Below, piece by piece: positions 24,317-37,289 of a stretch of DNA of 64,000 nucleotides; the stretch's first letter is position 1; every line of letters starts with the position of its first letter. The stretch comes from Adenanthera pavonina (lineage: Eukaryota > Streptophyta > Magnoliopsida > Fabales > Fabaceae). The translations under genes were made by a program, and so were the position numbers. The notes beneath the pieces are model-generated. The model worked only from the letters and a program-made list of their open reading frames with translations, did not search any database and was not told the origin of the DNA. The stretch lies in assembly GCA_026686845.1 (NCBI GenBank), contig JAIVEN010000022.1, positions 21,426,001 through 21,490,000 of the forward strand, read 5' to 3'.

Positions 24317-24848
24317 CATCAGTTAGCCAACTAGTTCTGGACCTCTAATTTACCTTCTATTTCTCCTTTTTGCTGTTGTATATCAGAGCAGCATATCATG
24401 TTTTGACAACCTCATCATCATATCTTTCTTTAATTTCCAACAAGTTCTTATATCTTATTATCCACAACCCAATATCAAAATTGTTGGAAATAAGAAATTT
24501 TTCCATATTTGTACAGTGAAGTTTGATTACCTTCTTGCTGATGAACTTGGTGGTATACTCTTCCAGGATATGAGCATTGCTTCATAATGGCTTCATGGTT
24601 AACTAGTATTCATCTGACTCAGTGCTAGAAGAAGAAGAGGAAGTAGGAGCAATTAGGGCAGCTAGTACATGTTTCTTTGAATATGCTTTGGGAGTGGTTT
24701 TCTGCCTTTTAAATGGAGTTCCCTTGCTAGATTTTCCTGTTCTTTTCTGATTCTTACCTCCTTTGGAGGCATATTCAGACTTAACTGCTCCCTGTGGTCT
24801 GGACTCTCCTTTACCCATATCAGGATTTTTAATCGTTGCCATTTTCAT

Positions 24849-25838
24849 GAATGAATGTTATAGAAAGATGCAAGGAATGAGTTTATAAGGTGCAAAATGA
24901 AGTATAAATGGTGGGAAATAAATATTCATGGACAGAATTGATGAGAATTTAAGAGAAGAGTTGAATAGACTTGGGAGAGAGATGAATAGGGTTGCGTTTG
25001 TTCAAAGCAAGACCTTTCATTTTAACTTTTGTAACTGCTCGACAGACGAATTTTGAGGGGGCAAAGTTTGAATTTTGAGCAGTTACGAGCCAACCAACTA
25101 AGAAAAGCTTTCTGACAGATGGATTTTCTTCAAGAAGTTTGTCTGACAAAAGCTCAGTTCAAGCAACAGGCAACAACAGACAAACTTTGAATCATCAAAG
25201 TTCAAATTTTGATGAATCACACATTAAGCAAATAGACAGTGAGAAAAACAATAAATGAATGTCATTTATGAAAATTCATCTTACAAAGACTTGACATAAA
25301 AGCAAGCTTCAACAGACGAATTTATTGATTCTAAAATTCGAATTTCAAAGTTTTATAAAGAGCCTTTAAAATGCATATTTTGAGATAATGAAATTCCCAC
25401 AGAGAGTATTTTGAGTAAAGTTAACATTCACAATGTAATTCAGCAATTTGAATTTTCAATAGTTAACAAACGAATTTCGAGGGATATGAAAGTACTGTAA
25501 CAGTGTGGAAGCTACTGAAATTTGTCTGATAAGCAGCTAAGTTCGAATATTAAGCATACCAATTCATTCAAAAACACAATTCAACATGAAAATTCATCTA
25601 ATAACATTTAAAATGAAAATTTCTGATTTCTGAACTTACAGATAGGGCTAGAAAGTTCAAATTTTCAGCTTTCCTTCTACATTTTTTGAATGTGCAGGTC
25701 TGGTTAACTCCAGTAAATTGATTTGCTATCATCTAGAATCATGTCAAGTACCTGCAAAACATCTTAAACACACTCTAATACTAAAGTTAGTATTGATTTA
25801 ATGTCAGAAACTTTAAATAGATTGAGTTAGAGGCTTGC
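24849..25838 (-). other. Noncoding pol-ORF3 spacer of element 2
   Basis: It corresponds to 5295-6292 of element 1 and has the same repeated CAGACGAATTT / TTCAAATTTTGA words (for example near 25043, 25185 and 25315). No gene is seen. Confidence 0.6.
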
Positions 25839-28800
25839 TTACAATTTATTGGGATTTACCATTCATAACTCTCTTCTGATTTTGTAGTGTCTATCTTATG
25901 CAAATGGCTTGTTTGGAATGTTTGCAATTTAATCTTCAGTAGGGATGTATTCCAATTCGATGTCTCCTTTTAAAACATGATCCCTTATGAAGTGATGTCT
26001 TACTTAAATGTGCTTTGTTCATGAATGCATGATTGGATTCTTTGTGATGTTGATAGCATTTTGATTATCACATTTTCTCAGTATCTCCTTCATCTCAATC
26101 TCAAGATCTTCAAGTTGTTGCTTCATCCAAAGGACTTGAGCACAACAACTGCCAGCTGCAACATATTCAACTTCTGCTATAAAGAGAGCCACACTATTTT
26201 GCTTCTTGCTAAACCATGAAACCAGGGATCCTCCAAGAAACTAACAAGTTCCACTTGTACTTTTTTCTATCAGTTTTGGATCCAGCAAAGTCAGTATCAA
26301 TGTATCCCATGAGGTCTTCTCCATTACCTTTTGAATACCATAATCCCATATGTGATGTTCCAATTAGGTATTTGAAAATTCTTTTCACAGCTATTGCATG
26401 GGACTCTTTGGGACATGATTGGAACCTTGCACACATACAGACATTGAACATAATGTCAAGTCTGCTAGCTACTAGGTATAGTAGAGAACCAATCATTCTC
26501 TTATACTGAGTTATATCAAAGGGTTTTTCTCCCTTATCCAGATCAAGTTTTGCTGCAATAGCCATAAAAGTCCCCATTGATTTGGCATTTTCCATTCCAA
26601 AATTTTTCATCAATTCCTTCAGATATTTTGATTAATTAAGGAAGATGTCATCATCATATTGTTTAATTTGCAGTCTAAGGAAGAAGTTGAGCTCACCCAT
26701 CATTGACATTTCAAATTCACTCTGCTTTAGCTTAAAGAAATTCTTGCAAAAAGATTCATTAGTAGTACCAAATATAATATCATCAACATAAATTTGAATA
26801 ATAAGTCTTTATTCTCTTTCTTAGTAAATAGTGTTGTATATACTTTTCCTCTGTTAAATCCCTTTTCAGTTAGAAAATTACTTAGCCTTTCATACCATGC
26901 TCTAGGAGCTTGTTTTAGGCCATAAAGAGCTTTCTTCACTTTATAAACATGGTTTGGCTTTGTTGAGTCCTCAAAACCTAAAGGTTGATTAACATAAACT
27001 TCTTCTATGATATATACATTAAGAAAAGCATTCTTTACATCCATTTGATATAGCATTATATCTTTCATGCATGCATAGGCTAAGAGGATTCTTATTGCTT
27101 CCAATCTTGCAACTGGGGCAAAAGTTTCTTCATAATCTATGCCTTCTTCCTGATTATATTCTTTGGCCACTAATCTGGCTTTGTTTCTGATAATTGTTCT
27201 TGATTCATCAATTTTATTTCTAAATACCCATATAGTCCCAATAATTGGATGATCTTTGGGTCTAGGGACTAAATCTCAAACTTGATTTCTTTCAAACTGA
27301 TTAAGTTCATCTTGCATAGCTAGAATCTAATATTCATCAGTTAAGGCTTCTTCAACACACTTAGGTTCAATTTGAGAAACAAATGCACAATTGTTTATTT
27401 GATCCCAAAGTTGTCTTCTAGTTTTAACATTCTCTTGAACACCCCCAATCACTTGATCAACAGGATGACTCCTTCAATATCTCCAAGCTCTAGGGAGTTC
27501 TAGAGAAATTTCTTCATTGTTTTCGTATCTAGTATCTTTCTCCTGAATATCATCTTCTACATTAGTAGATTCAGATATTTTTGGAGGTTTAATTTTATCT
27601 TCTCCCAGAAACATTCAAGTTCTTAAAGCTAGAAATAAGATAATTTTCATCAATGGCATGCTTGGAAACAGTTTTATTTTCAATAAAGATAACATGCACA
27701 GATTCTTCTATAGCTCTAGTCTTTTTATTGAAAACCCTATATGCTTTATTTCTATTAAAGTAGCCAAGGAATATACCTTCATCTAATTTGACATCAAACT
27801 TACCCATATTCTCTTTTTTATTGTTGTGGATGAAGCATTTGCATCAAACACATGCAAGTATGAGAGGTTTGGTTTTCTTCCTTTATATAGTTCATAAGGT
27901 GTCTTCCCCATAATTGGTCTAATGTAGGCTCTATTAATGATGTAGCTTGCTGTGTTTATTGCATTAGCCTAGAAAACTTGAGGAAGTTCTTTGTCGTTCA
28001 ACATTGCTTTAGCCTTTTCTTTAATTGTTCTGTTCTTCTTTTCAACCACTCCATTTTGCTAAGGAGTCCTTGATACTGAGAAGTTATGATCAATTCCATG
28101 CTCCTCATAGTACTCTAGAAAGCTTGAATCTTTGAATTCTCCTCCATGATCAGATCTGATAGACACAATGGAAATATCTTTCTCATTTCATACTTTCTTA
28201 GCTAAAGTTATAAATGCATCAAATGTTTCATTCTTGGAATAAAGGAACAAAGTCTAGGTAAATCTAGAGTAATCATCTACAATCACAAGCACATACAAGT
28301 TTCCACTAATGCTTTTTAATTTAGATAGACCTATCAAATCCATATGCAATAATTGCAGTGGTCTCAATGTGGTGATTACATTTTTAGGTTTGAATGATGA
28401 TTTAGTTTATTTCACTCTGAGGCATGCATCACATTCTTTACCCTTTCAAAAGAGATTTTTGGTAAACCAGTGACTAAGTCATTCTTAAACAATTTTGTTA
28501 GTTGGTTCATGTTAGCATGTGCTAATCTTCTATGTCACAACCAACTGTCATTATCTTTACTAATTAAACATGCGGAGTTTAAAGTGGGAAGTTCATCAAG
28601 ACCAATAGTATGGCAGTTACCATCCTTTTGTGCTTTGAGAATTACTTTGCAATCACTTTTCTAGATAACTAGGTAGAATTTTAAGTCAAACAGTGCCCAA
28701 TTTCCTTTGTCACATGTTTGACTCACACTCAGCAAGTTGTGGTTGAGGCCAACTGCAAACAGCACCTCTTCTATAGATGTTTCAGGATTCTTGCCCATAA

Positions 28801-28960
28801 TACCAATGCCAACTATTCTGCCATGTCGGTCACCTCCAAAAGTCACCTTTCCTCCTTTCTTGTCTCTAAGAGTGATGAATTTCTCACTATCACCAGTCAT
28901 ATGTCTTGAGCAAGTACTGTCTATATACAATTCGTTGCTTTTGCTAGCTCTAAGACAAAC
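25839..28960 (-). pseudogene. pol: pol of element 2: protease to RNase H, broken
   Basis: On the - strand: protease near 28925 (IDSTCSRHMTGD), pre-integrase, integrase with EYYEEHGIDHNF and TPQQNGVVE near 28110-28040, RT (EEGIDYEETFAPVARLEAIR near 27150, YGLKQAPRAWYERL near 26900) and RNase H (DTDFAGSKTDRK near 26280). The product would end at TAA 25839 after MVNPNKL. Frameshifts occur near 27830 (integrase C-terminus) and around 26780 in the YVDD region, with several stops. It is homologous throughout to element 1 pol and serves as a reference for its lost codons. Confidence 0.88.
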
Positions 28961-28974
28961 CTACAAAACAAAGT

Positions 28975-29271
28975 TCAGTTTTTCTTTTTAGGTACACAAA
29001 TCTGCTTGGGTCCTTTTCTGTTAGTGGCATTTTCCTTAGATACAGATGTACTTTTGGGAACCCATTCTACCTTCCTGCCAAGTCCATTTTTCTTTAATAA
29101 ACATAAAGTGGAAATGTATCCCTTCTTGTTACAGAAGTGGCAGGTGATAAAGGGACTGCTAGATTGTGATGTAGGAAGAAAGCAATGCAGATAATATTTT
29201 TGTTTTACATATTTTGGTTGGACATAAGATTCAATGGATTTTGAGTTGTAATTTTTCTTCTTATGTTCATC
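28975..29271 (-). pseudogene. gag: gag C-terminal fragment of element 2
   Basis: It reads VQPKYVKQKYYLHCFLPTSQ, then a zinc knuckle CHFCNKKGYISTLC (CX2CX4-Y-X4-C: the His of CCHC is replaced by Tyr), then GPKQICVPKKKN and TGA at 28975. It corresponds to 1900-2154 of element 1 and is cut upstream by the LTR fragment at 29272. Pol follows in the -1 frame, as in element 1. Confidence 0.85.
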
Positions 29272-30060
29272 TGTTAGGAATTTCAGCATACACACAGCGT
29301 AAAATTTATAAGAAATTCCCTCCCATGGATCCATCAACGTTGTTTAGATTGAAATGTAGAAAAAGAATTTACCTCCGGTGCATCCCTAGGTGTTCTTTTT
29401 CATTTCGTTGGACCCTAGGAACTAACGCAATTATTAGCTTCCTCTACCAGTATTCACACGAATGGTGAGTCCAACTCGAACGGCGTGCTAGCACCTCTAG
29501 TTTGTGATGTTCATACAATTTCATTTACCTTCATTGTTCGTCCGTACAGTTTTTCTTTCTAAGTGTACAACCGCTCTCTCTTTAGGGTAATTCAAATTCT
29601 CTTGATTTTGTATCCTAGTTTATATCAATGTATAGATAGGATTCGGTATTTATTTAATTTAAATCAATAATTTAAACTAAATCAAATATTAATTAAATAG
29701 ATTAGTTTGAATTTAAATCTATCTAATAGATTAAATTTAAACTAACTATCTAATATATATCTAGAATCAAATCTAGATTTAATTTATCCTATAAATCAAA
29801 TTTAGATTATGACATTAGTTTAAATTAAAAACTATCATATAGAATTAAATTTAAAACTAATAAATTTGAACAATATATATATTTTGAAATATATATCAAA
29901 TATGTAATATATCAAATATATATTTCAAATTTTAATATATATATATATATATATCAAATAAATTGGTCCATTTTAGCTCGAGTTGAACATTAAATTCATT
30001 AAATCTAGACACATTTTAGATTCAATGAATCTGGACATTCTAGCTCGAGTTGAGCCAATA
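29272..30060 (-). repeat. Truncated copia LTR, relative of the solo LTR at 22403-24316
   Basis: It starts TGTTAGGAATTTCAGCATAC on the + strand and follows the 22403 copy, including the AT-rich block and TTCTAGCTCGAGTTG, then loses similarity near 30045-30060. The 5' part (U3 start) and any target duplication are missing, so a deletion probably removed it together with the 5' end of element 2. Confidence 0.8.
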
Positions 30061-31260
30061 GTGGACCAAAGGTGACTAGACATGTACATGCACATTCTTC
30101 TATATCAACACATGTTCCAATCCTTAGAAAGGTAACTTTACTATCATAACTATTTTAAGCTTGGTTTTTAATTGTTGGATATATGGCTGCCAAACTAATC
30201 CAATGGTTAAGGACAAGGATAAAGTTCTTATTTATATATTACAAGTAATTGATGATGATGATGGTAGTGATTTAAGTACAACTCTAGTAGTAGCAAAATT
30301 GGATTAGACTATTCTATAACAATCTTCTTGATAAGTAAATATGGCTCTTTCTTTATCAACACATATAAAATATGCTTTAAGACTATTTCAACAAACACAT
30401 TCATAGAGTTCAATGCCTTTGCTAAAACATTTTCTCTCTTCAATTTAAGCCAAATTCAATTTAGATAATTATTGCTGGTTGCATCTACTGTTAGTGTGGG
30501 GGAGTTTATAAAAGATGGACCCTGAAATCAATGGCTTCATAAATTTACAGCCGACATGCTATGGATTTTCAAATGTCTTTGATCCCTCATCTTTGAAAGT
30601 TTCAATAATGCCAATCTCCAAGTTGCCTATTGTATCTACCTAGTCCCTATTTTTCCTTCAATAATAATGTTTAACTTCACCAAATTCAAAAAGGAATTGC
30701 AATCATGTCACCCTCTTAGTTCAAATAATTACCCTTTTGCTATATATCCTGAGTATTTTTGTCTCATTGAAAACAAAAATAATACAATAGAATAAGATTG
30801 TATAAAGACTCGTGTTTCTTCTTTAAACATATTAAAATTCAAATCTTCTATATTCATGCATTCATATATCTGGTATCAAATGTGAATAAGCATTGTACAT
30901 AATCATAACTTTATATTTTTCATAATATGCAACAAGCTTTGATTTGACACAATATTATTTTATAGTTTCTTCTTATTTAGGAAGGTTGTCCTATTGGAGG
31001 AGATACAAATGAGGATCAAGTACTATGAAATGATGGACGTCATGCTAGACTATTTATTTTGAACTATTGGATATGGATTCATGTTCAAACTTAAATCCTT
31101 ACATAAGCACCTGTCCTATTTTGTTGGCTACTATAAAGCCATATGTTAATGTTTATTGTTAAATTATGCCTTTTTAAGTTGTATGCATGTGCAAAGAATG
31201 AAATCATTCAAAATAGCTAGGTGAAGTTTTATATGAGAATAAAATAAGATTACATTCATA
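30061..31260. other. Unassigned AT-rich stretch left of the CACTA end
   Basis: No gene, LTR end or repeat was identified. It may be the interior of the CACTA-like element whose right end is at 31744, but no transposase motif was seen. Confidence 0.3.
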
Positions 31261-31744
31261 AAATGTTGCCTTTAGTTATTTCTAGACAACATTTGTCAAA
31301 TGTTGCCTACTATAAGTTTAGGTAACACTTGAAAAATGTAGTTTTTGTATAGGCAACAATTATAATTTTTGTTTACAATTTAAACATGTTGCCTATTAGA
31401 AGTATAAGTAACATTTGAAAAATGTACTTTTTTGAATAGGCAACAGTTATACTTTATTTTACAGTTTAACAACGTATAAGCAACATTTAAAAAATGTGCT
31501 TTATGTATAGGCAACATTTAAAAGCTATTGCAATGTAATTGTTGCCTATTTCCCATAATATAAGCAATAGTTTTTGTGATTGTTATCATAGGAGTCAAAA
31601 AATTGTTGCCTAAAGGAATAGGTAATGCTGGCATAGACAACACTTGAGTAACATTTAAAAATGTTGTCTATTCTTTTAGGTAATAGTTTTCATAGTTATG
31701 GCAACACTTTTGAACTATCGTTGTATGCAAAAAATGTTGTAGTG
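31261..31744. mobile_element. CACTA-type transposon terminus with subterminal repeats
   Basis: The segment ends TGTTGTAGTG, the reverse complement of CACTACAACA, the CACTA (EnSpm) terminus. Inside it, GTTGCCTA / TAGGCAACA motifs with ATTTGAAAAATGT recur many times in both orientations (for example 31265, 31300, 31355, 31390, 31435, 31505), typical subterminal repeats bound by CACTA transposases. No matching left CACTA end was found between 29272 and 31260, so the element appears truncated. Confidence 0.72.
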
Positions 31745-32685
31745 AACTTTCAAACTCAAACATATATTTGTGTGTGTGTGTATGTGTATTTTACTATCAT
31801 TAAGATAGTGAAATTTATCTAATCTAATGGTACACTCTCAATGACTTCTCACCAATGTTTGCGGTGGATTGCTTCTTAACAAAAGAGTAAAGTTGTTTTT
31901 GACTTTTCATTTATTATTTTGAAGATTGATGTGATTATTTGAATTATTTAATAAAATTTTTAAATTTTAAAATTGTAAGAAACTTTTCCCCCGCTTATTT
32001 CCCACTAAGATTTGCTTCTTCTTTAATATCATATAAAATTTTCTACAGTGCTGTATAAGAGACCGACATTAAGTTGCTTTTTTTAATAATGTAATAATTA
32101 TAAAATTATTTATTTTTTTTTTTTTTGAAACAGTTATTCATTTTTTTTATTTTTTTATTAATATTTATTAATTTTGATGAAAGTTAATCATAAAATAAAA
32201 AATTTTCTCTTTTTATTTGTCTATTTTTTTTATAGATATTTATATAGTGAAATGATATAATAATTTTGATTTGGAAATTTAAAAAAAATTGAAGGAAAAT
32301 TTGTCATTAGAAGAGGACCAATTATCACTTATCTTTGATACCCCACTAGTCAAAAATCCTAGGCTATCATTAGTGTCCCTAGAATTACTATTATCCTATT
32401 TGATTCTAAGCTACCATTCAATATGCAAAAGAGACAATTTCATATTAGTCTATATCATTTGCTATTACTATAAATAAGATGGTGAGAGTTTGTGCAATAT
32501 TGGGCTATACCTTTTCTATTCTATATTCATATATGTTTAACTCTACATTGATATATCTCGAGTAATAAGTAATCAAGGTTTTGGGAATTTTAATTCTTGA
32601 TTTGAAAGGAAGAGTAACTAACAAAACTTCAAATGTACTTTAGAGATAACATTTCAATAACTTATTATAATAGCTATTTATGTTG
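31745..32685. other. AT-rich intergenic DNA
   Basis: No gene. A stretch of about 120 bp near 32390-32500 (containing CAATATGCAAAAGAGACAAT) is a diverged copy of 40955-41070, so it belongs to a dispersed repeat of unknown class. Confidence 0.4.
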
Positions 32686-35600
32686 TGTAACATTCCAAGA
32701 AAATTAAAATATCTAAAAATATATAGGGAATTTGTAAAAACGAGTAAATATCGTTTTATGTGAAAAAAGATAAAGAGGTCATTTTTCTCAATTGAACAAA
32801 AGAATAAAAAATTACATTTTTTTCCTTTAAAGAATTATAAAAATGAGATCCATATACCAAGGCAATAAAATAACGTGGAGAAGAAGTTAAACTATTCTTG
32901 AAAAAAATTACACCTAATGACCTGAAAGTTTTAAAAATTATAATTTAACTCTGAATCAGGGGTAATTTTGTAAATATGTAAAATTACTATCAAAACAAAG
33001 CTCTCAACAAAACGTGTCTAATGGTATATGAAACTAAGAGTTAATATTTAAGCATAAAGAAATAATCAGTACCGAGTGTCCAAAAATAACTAAATACCAA
33101 TAAAGTAAATTATGGGCCCCACGAACAGTTAAAAAGAAACCAAGACAACATATGGGTCATACACATATACCATTTGAGATAGGATAATTAAGGAAACATA
33201 AAAATAAAATTGAAATAGTCTTATAGCCCAAAAATACTAATTTACTATAAAAAGTAGTTTTATTGATACAATTAAAAATTACCTGGTTCAGGATATACCT
33301 GGAATAGGAAAAATTGAGCAATTTTGGACACTTGAAACTCACTTATTGGCATGACATTTGGGGCAGCTGAGCAGCCTAGATTTTTGGAGAAAACTTCTCC
33401 AAGAAGTTGGTAATTTTTGGCCAAAAAGTAACCTAAGTTGGGTTAAGTTGTTAACCACAATTAGCCACCTAATTAAGCCACTTAATCACTCATTTTCCAC
33501 TTCATCCTCACAAGTCTGCAGCAGCCAAAAATCAGTGGAGAAAACACAAAGAGAGATGAGAGAAAAGAGAGAAGGAAGAAGAGAAACTCAAGAAGAAGTC
33601 AAAAGCTCAAGTGGTAAGTTGCTATCTAGCACCTTAAGCTTGTAGTTTATAGTCTTTGAAGCATGGTCCATGGATTAGATTTTCTTCTCCACTCTCTTAG
33701 GGTTTCGGCCAAATCTTGATCTAGCAAGAAAATGAGATTCCCAACCATAAAACATAGGAAAAAAGCTAGAATATTCACTTAAAGCATGATTTCATGAGTA
33801 GTTGAAAGTATTTCAAAGAAAACCAATTCTTCCTCTTTTAGGGTTTATATCGGAATGAATAGTAACTATAGCTAGAGATGGAATTTGGTAATTTTGATGT
33901 CATATTTGGATTCTTCACAAAAAATCACATGGAATAGAGGTATTATTAATAATTTTTGAACTAAGAATAAATTTTTGGTGAATTTTTGAAGAATTAGGGT
34001 TTCATGAACACTTTTTGAAGAAAGTCATGGAACCTTTAGTTTGAGTAATTATTTGATGATATATTTATGTTTGAGGAAGGCTAAGAAATCTTGGAGAAGT
34101 GTTTGGAAGAGACAAAATTCAAAGAAAAGCAAAAAAGGAAGCATAAAGGTAGCATTTTTTCATTATATGCATTATATTATCTTATGAATTTTTATGAACT
34201 CTGACTTGCTTGATGCCATGATTAATATTTTGTGATGTCCACTGATAGTTGTCTGAGTTGTTTGAAGAGGCTTGAAGCACCAGAATGCCTAATTTACAAA
34301 ATAAAACTCTACCAAAATTTTTATAAAAATATTATGGCATTATATGAATTGATGAGTTTGCTTAATGATCTATGTGAAATGTGATAATATATGTGTATGA
34401 TAGTCATGCTATTGGGATTCAATGAATCTCATCCTTCCAAAATGAAAACTATATTAGGTACAAGCAATGGCATTGAAGACAAGGAAGCTACGGAGTAAGA
34501 AAAGGGAATTAATGCTTGAATTGATAATTCAAGCTATGACATCATATTTAGGAATATTATGTATAATCTTGTGTATGTTTTGAGGTCTGTATCTCTATGC
34601 TATTATGTTCCTTAAAGCATTATGAAATGTTATGAATGGAATTGGAACAATGAATGATGATGTGACTATGTTCTGAAGTTTATCTTGCCAAGTTGTGAAT
34701 GGAAAGATTCATTTTCAGCATCCTGATAGAGACATAGGTATTGTTCATATGAGACAGGGTATGATATATAAGTAGTATATATTTCCTGAAATTAGATAGA
34801 ATAAGCTTTCCAAAGAGCAATAGATCACTCAATTTGGCTAAGTACACGATTTATGATGAATTTATAAATATAGGATTCAAAACAGGGGAGAGTTGGGAGA
34901 ACTAGAAGGTTGATCATAGGTACTAGAAATTTCAAAAGATAATATAAAACCATACAGAGCTCCAAAAATTCAGTGGTTTATATGTATAGAAAGGCATATG
35001 TTTTAAGTTTCATATGCCACTAATTTGGAGATAACTGGAGCTACATAATAGAAGACATGGAGTTTTTCCCAAAATTGTTTCAGCAAAGGTTAAATTCTAA
35101 CCCTTCACAATTTAAGTTAATGTTATGCACTGTGTAAGTGAAATATGTTGAATCAAGTGTTTTGATAATTCCAAACCAATTTTCTAGAGCTTGGAGAGAA
35201 GATATCAAAGGTGCACAAATGATCTCAAGTGGAGAAATTCAAGAAAAACTAGCACAATAATAGATGTAGAATCTACAGCTATTATTAAATTAAGTAAAAG
35301 ACTTTGAATTGGTAAAAAGATGTTTTAAAACTATGATTCTATGTTAATCCATAGAATATTTAAAAAACACCCACTAACAGACAAAGTTTGAAACATTTAT
35401 ACTAATATGCTGTTTTGAAAATTCGAACTTTAGCTTTGGAAATTTGAATTTCATATTGAAAATGAACAAGTCTGAAAAGAGCATTCTCTGACAGACGAAC
35501 TTTGTCTTGAGAAATTCGAATTTGAATCTTGTCTGAAAAGAGCTTCTCTGACAGACGAACTTTGGCTTTTGAAAATTTGAATTTCAAACAACATACAACT

Positions 35601-37255
35601 TATGAAAAATAAAAAACTCATCTGAGGATATGTCAAAGTTCATCTGAAAACTGAATATGGAAAGAGCATCAAAATAGCTCACTGACAAATGAACTTTGAA
35701 CATAAAAATTTGAATTTCAAAAACAAAGCTTATGAGTCTATTATGATGATATGTTGACATACGAATGATGATATTCAGAAATTTGAACTTTGAAGTAAGT
35801 CTGAAAAGAGCTCTCTTTGATAGACGAACTTCGCATTTTGAAAATTCGAATTTTGAATAGATGAACTATTGTGCCTGACTAACTATCCACTGACAAACGA
35901 ATTTTGGGTATCAAAATTTGAATTTCGAAGGCACTGTAGTAAAATGGAACTACTGTTCACACGTTTAAGAAGAACTTTTTACTTGAAATTCGTATGTTCC
36001 AACAATAGAAACATTTTTTAAAGATCAAAATTGGAACTTTGCTTTATGACAGACAAACTTCGAATGTTCAACGTTAAAGTTTTTAGCTTTCGGTTTCTGC
36101 GAACTTCGTTTGTTGGCCAACCAAAATTTGAACTTTGGATGTCAGAAGCATTAAATGCGGTTGGTGAACGGATAGTTTTCAGAGTAACCGTTGGGTAACT
36201 TCTCCAATGGATAGATTTTGTCTCTAACATATAGTTGAGGCCTAAATATATAAATATAACATCATTTGAAGTTATGGGTAATGATTTTAACTTTGTATAT
36301 ACTAAAACTCTACCAAATCATCAACTCAAAGTCTCTTACTCTCACATGCTTCATTCTTTGTACTCCAACTTTCATATACACTCTGATTAAGAGAGTTTAT
36401 CCATTGTAAACAATCTTATCTTCATCTGGAAGAAAGATTTTCTTCTGAGGGGATATCACAAGGGATTGGGAAAGCACTTAGTTAAAGTGAAAAAAGAGAA
36501 AGTGTGAGCTTTAAAAATAGAGCATCATAGTTGTACTGTGGCATTTGTGAAAAGCCCACTGAATTCTTACAAGATAGTTGAAAATCTCAAGTGGTGGCTT
36601 GAAAACTGGACGTAGGTCAAGATTAAGAGATCAAACCGGGATAAATATCTGTATCTTCCCTTCTCTATTATTACTTTTACTTATTATTTATTTATACTAT
36701 GTTTTACTGTCACCTTTGCTTTCTTCACTTTATTGACATTTTGCAGAAATTTTCAAGCTTCCCAATTCACCCCCCTCTTTGAAAGCCAGCATATCTAATA
36801 AAATAAATGTATAAGAAAAATATGACTATAAGTAGACATATAGAGCTTTCAAATGACATAGAGTATGCTTAATTTGGTATAGAATAGAATGAAATATGAT
36901 TTTTCAAATTTGAGGTCAGAAAATTGAAAGATAGAAAAATGATCAAATGAATAGTAAAATTCCACGAACTTTACTGTATGAATTAGCCTAATGAAGTTAT
37001 TGTTTCATATTTGTCCCATGTAGACAATTTTTTAAGATATTTTTAGGAACTAGAATCACCTCAATATGATTTTTGTAAAATTAGTTATGAATTTTCAAAA
37101 TTTATCGAGAAAACTGAAATTTGCCAAATGAATAGTATCCCAAATTTTGAAAAATTTTGGTTTTATTATATTATGATTGTAATTTCTAAATCATGATGAA
37201 ATGCATCTAATATAATCTAATACTTGAGAAATAGGCCCTAATATAAGATGTTACG
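32686..37255 (+). repeat. Long gypsy-like solo LTR (about 2.9 kb) interrupted by a SIRE-like solo LTR
   Basis: It starts TGTAACATTCC and ends AAGATGTTACG (last base changed). It shares blocks with the LTR at 50092: a gggtaattttgtaaatat block, TGGGCCCCAC, a purine-rich leader and a GTAAGT-like donor near 33615, and AATCTCATC near 34425. No primer site or gag follows. No 5-bp duplication is visible (TGTTG versus TTTAA), so the right border is approximate or the ends have been rearranged. Confidence 0.6.
35146..36800 (+). repeat. SIRE-like solo LTR (1655 bp), TSD AAATA
   Basis: It starts TGTTGAATCAAGTG and ends ATATCTAATA. AAATA flanks it exactly on both sides (35141-35145 and 36801-36805). It contains the CAGACGAA/TTCGAATTT blocks, a TATA box near 36250 and the GGACGTAGGTCAAG signature near 36608. 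No internal sequence remains, so it is a recombined solo LTR of the element 1 family. Confidence 0.92.
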
Positions 37256-37289
37256 TTTAAAATATGTCTTATGTATACTTAATATTTTT

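Larger units (their letters stand above)
20731..24848 (-). pseudogene. ORF3 of element 2, split by a solo LTR
   Basis: The - strand ATG near 24848/24842 opens a Lys/Ser-rich N-terminus (MATIKNPDMGKGES). The coding sequence continues to 24317, is interrupted by the LTR at 22403-24316, and resumes at 22402 (ETFNEVLEIPMQDGLKI). The C-terminal Pro-rich and Lys-rich parts end at 20731. Homology to element 1 ORF3 extends from end to end (for example NYKESTxLNTLFRR and GGSFNLIT). Several stops and a few small indels break it. Function is unknown; see the element 1 copy. Confidence 0.8.
18852..29271 (-). mobile_element. SIRE/Maximus-like Ty1/copia element 2, 5' truncated
   Basis: It is the same family as element 1 in the opposite orientation: 3' LTR (18852-20440), ORF3, spacer, pol and the C-terminal part of gag. 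The N-terminal part of gag and the 5' LTR are missing; the sequence stops at 29271, where a copia LTR fragment begins. ORF3 is split by a solo LTR. Both stops and frameshifts are present, so it looks older than element 1. Confidence 0.9.

Noticed and set aside
31261..31744. CRISPR-like array
   Set aside because: The repeats are variable in spacing and orientation and end in a CACTA terminus in a plant genome; subterminal transposon repeats explain them.
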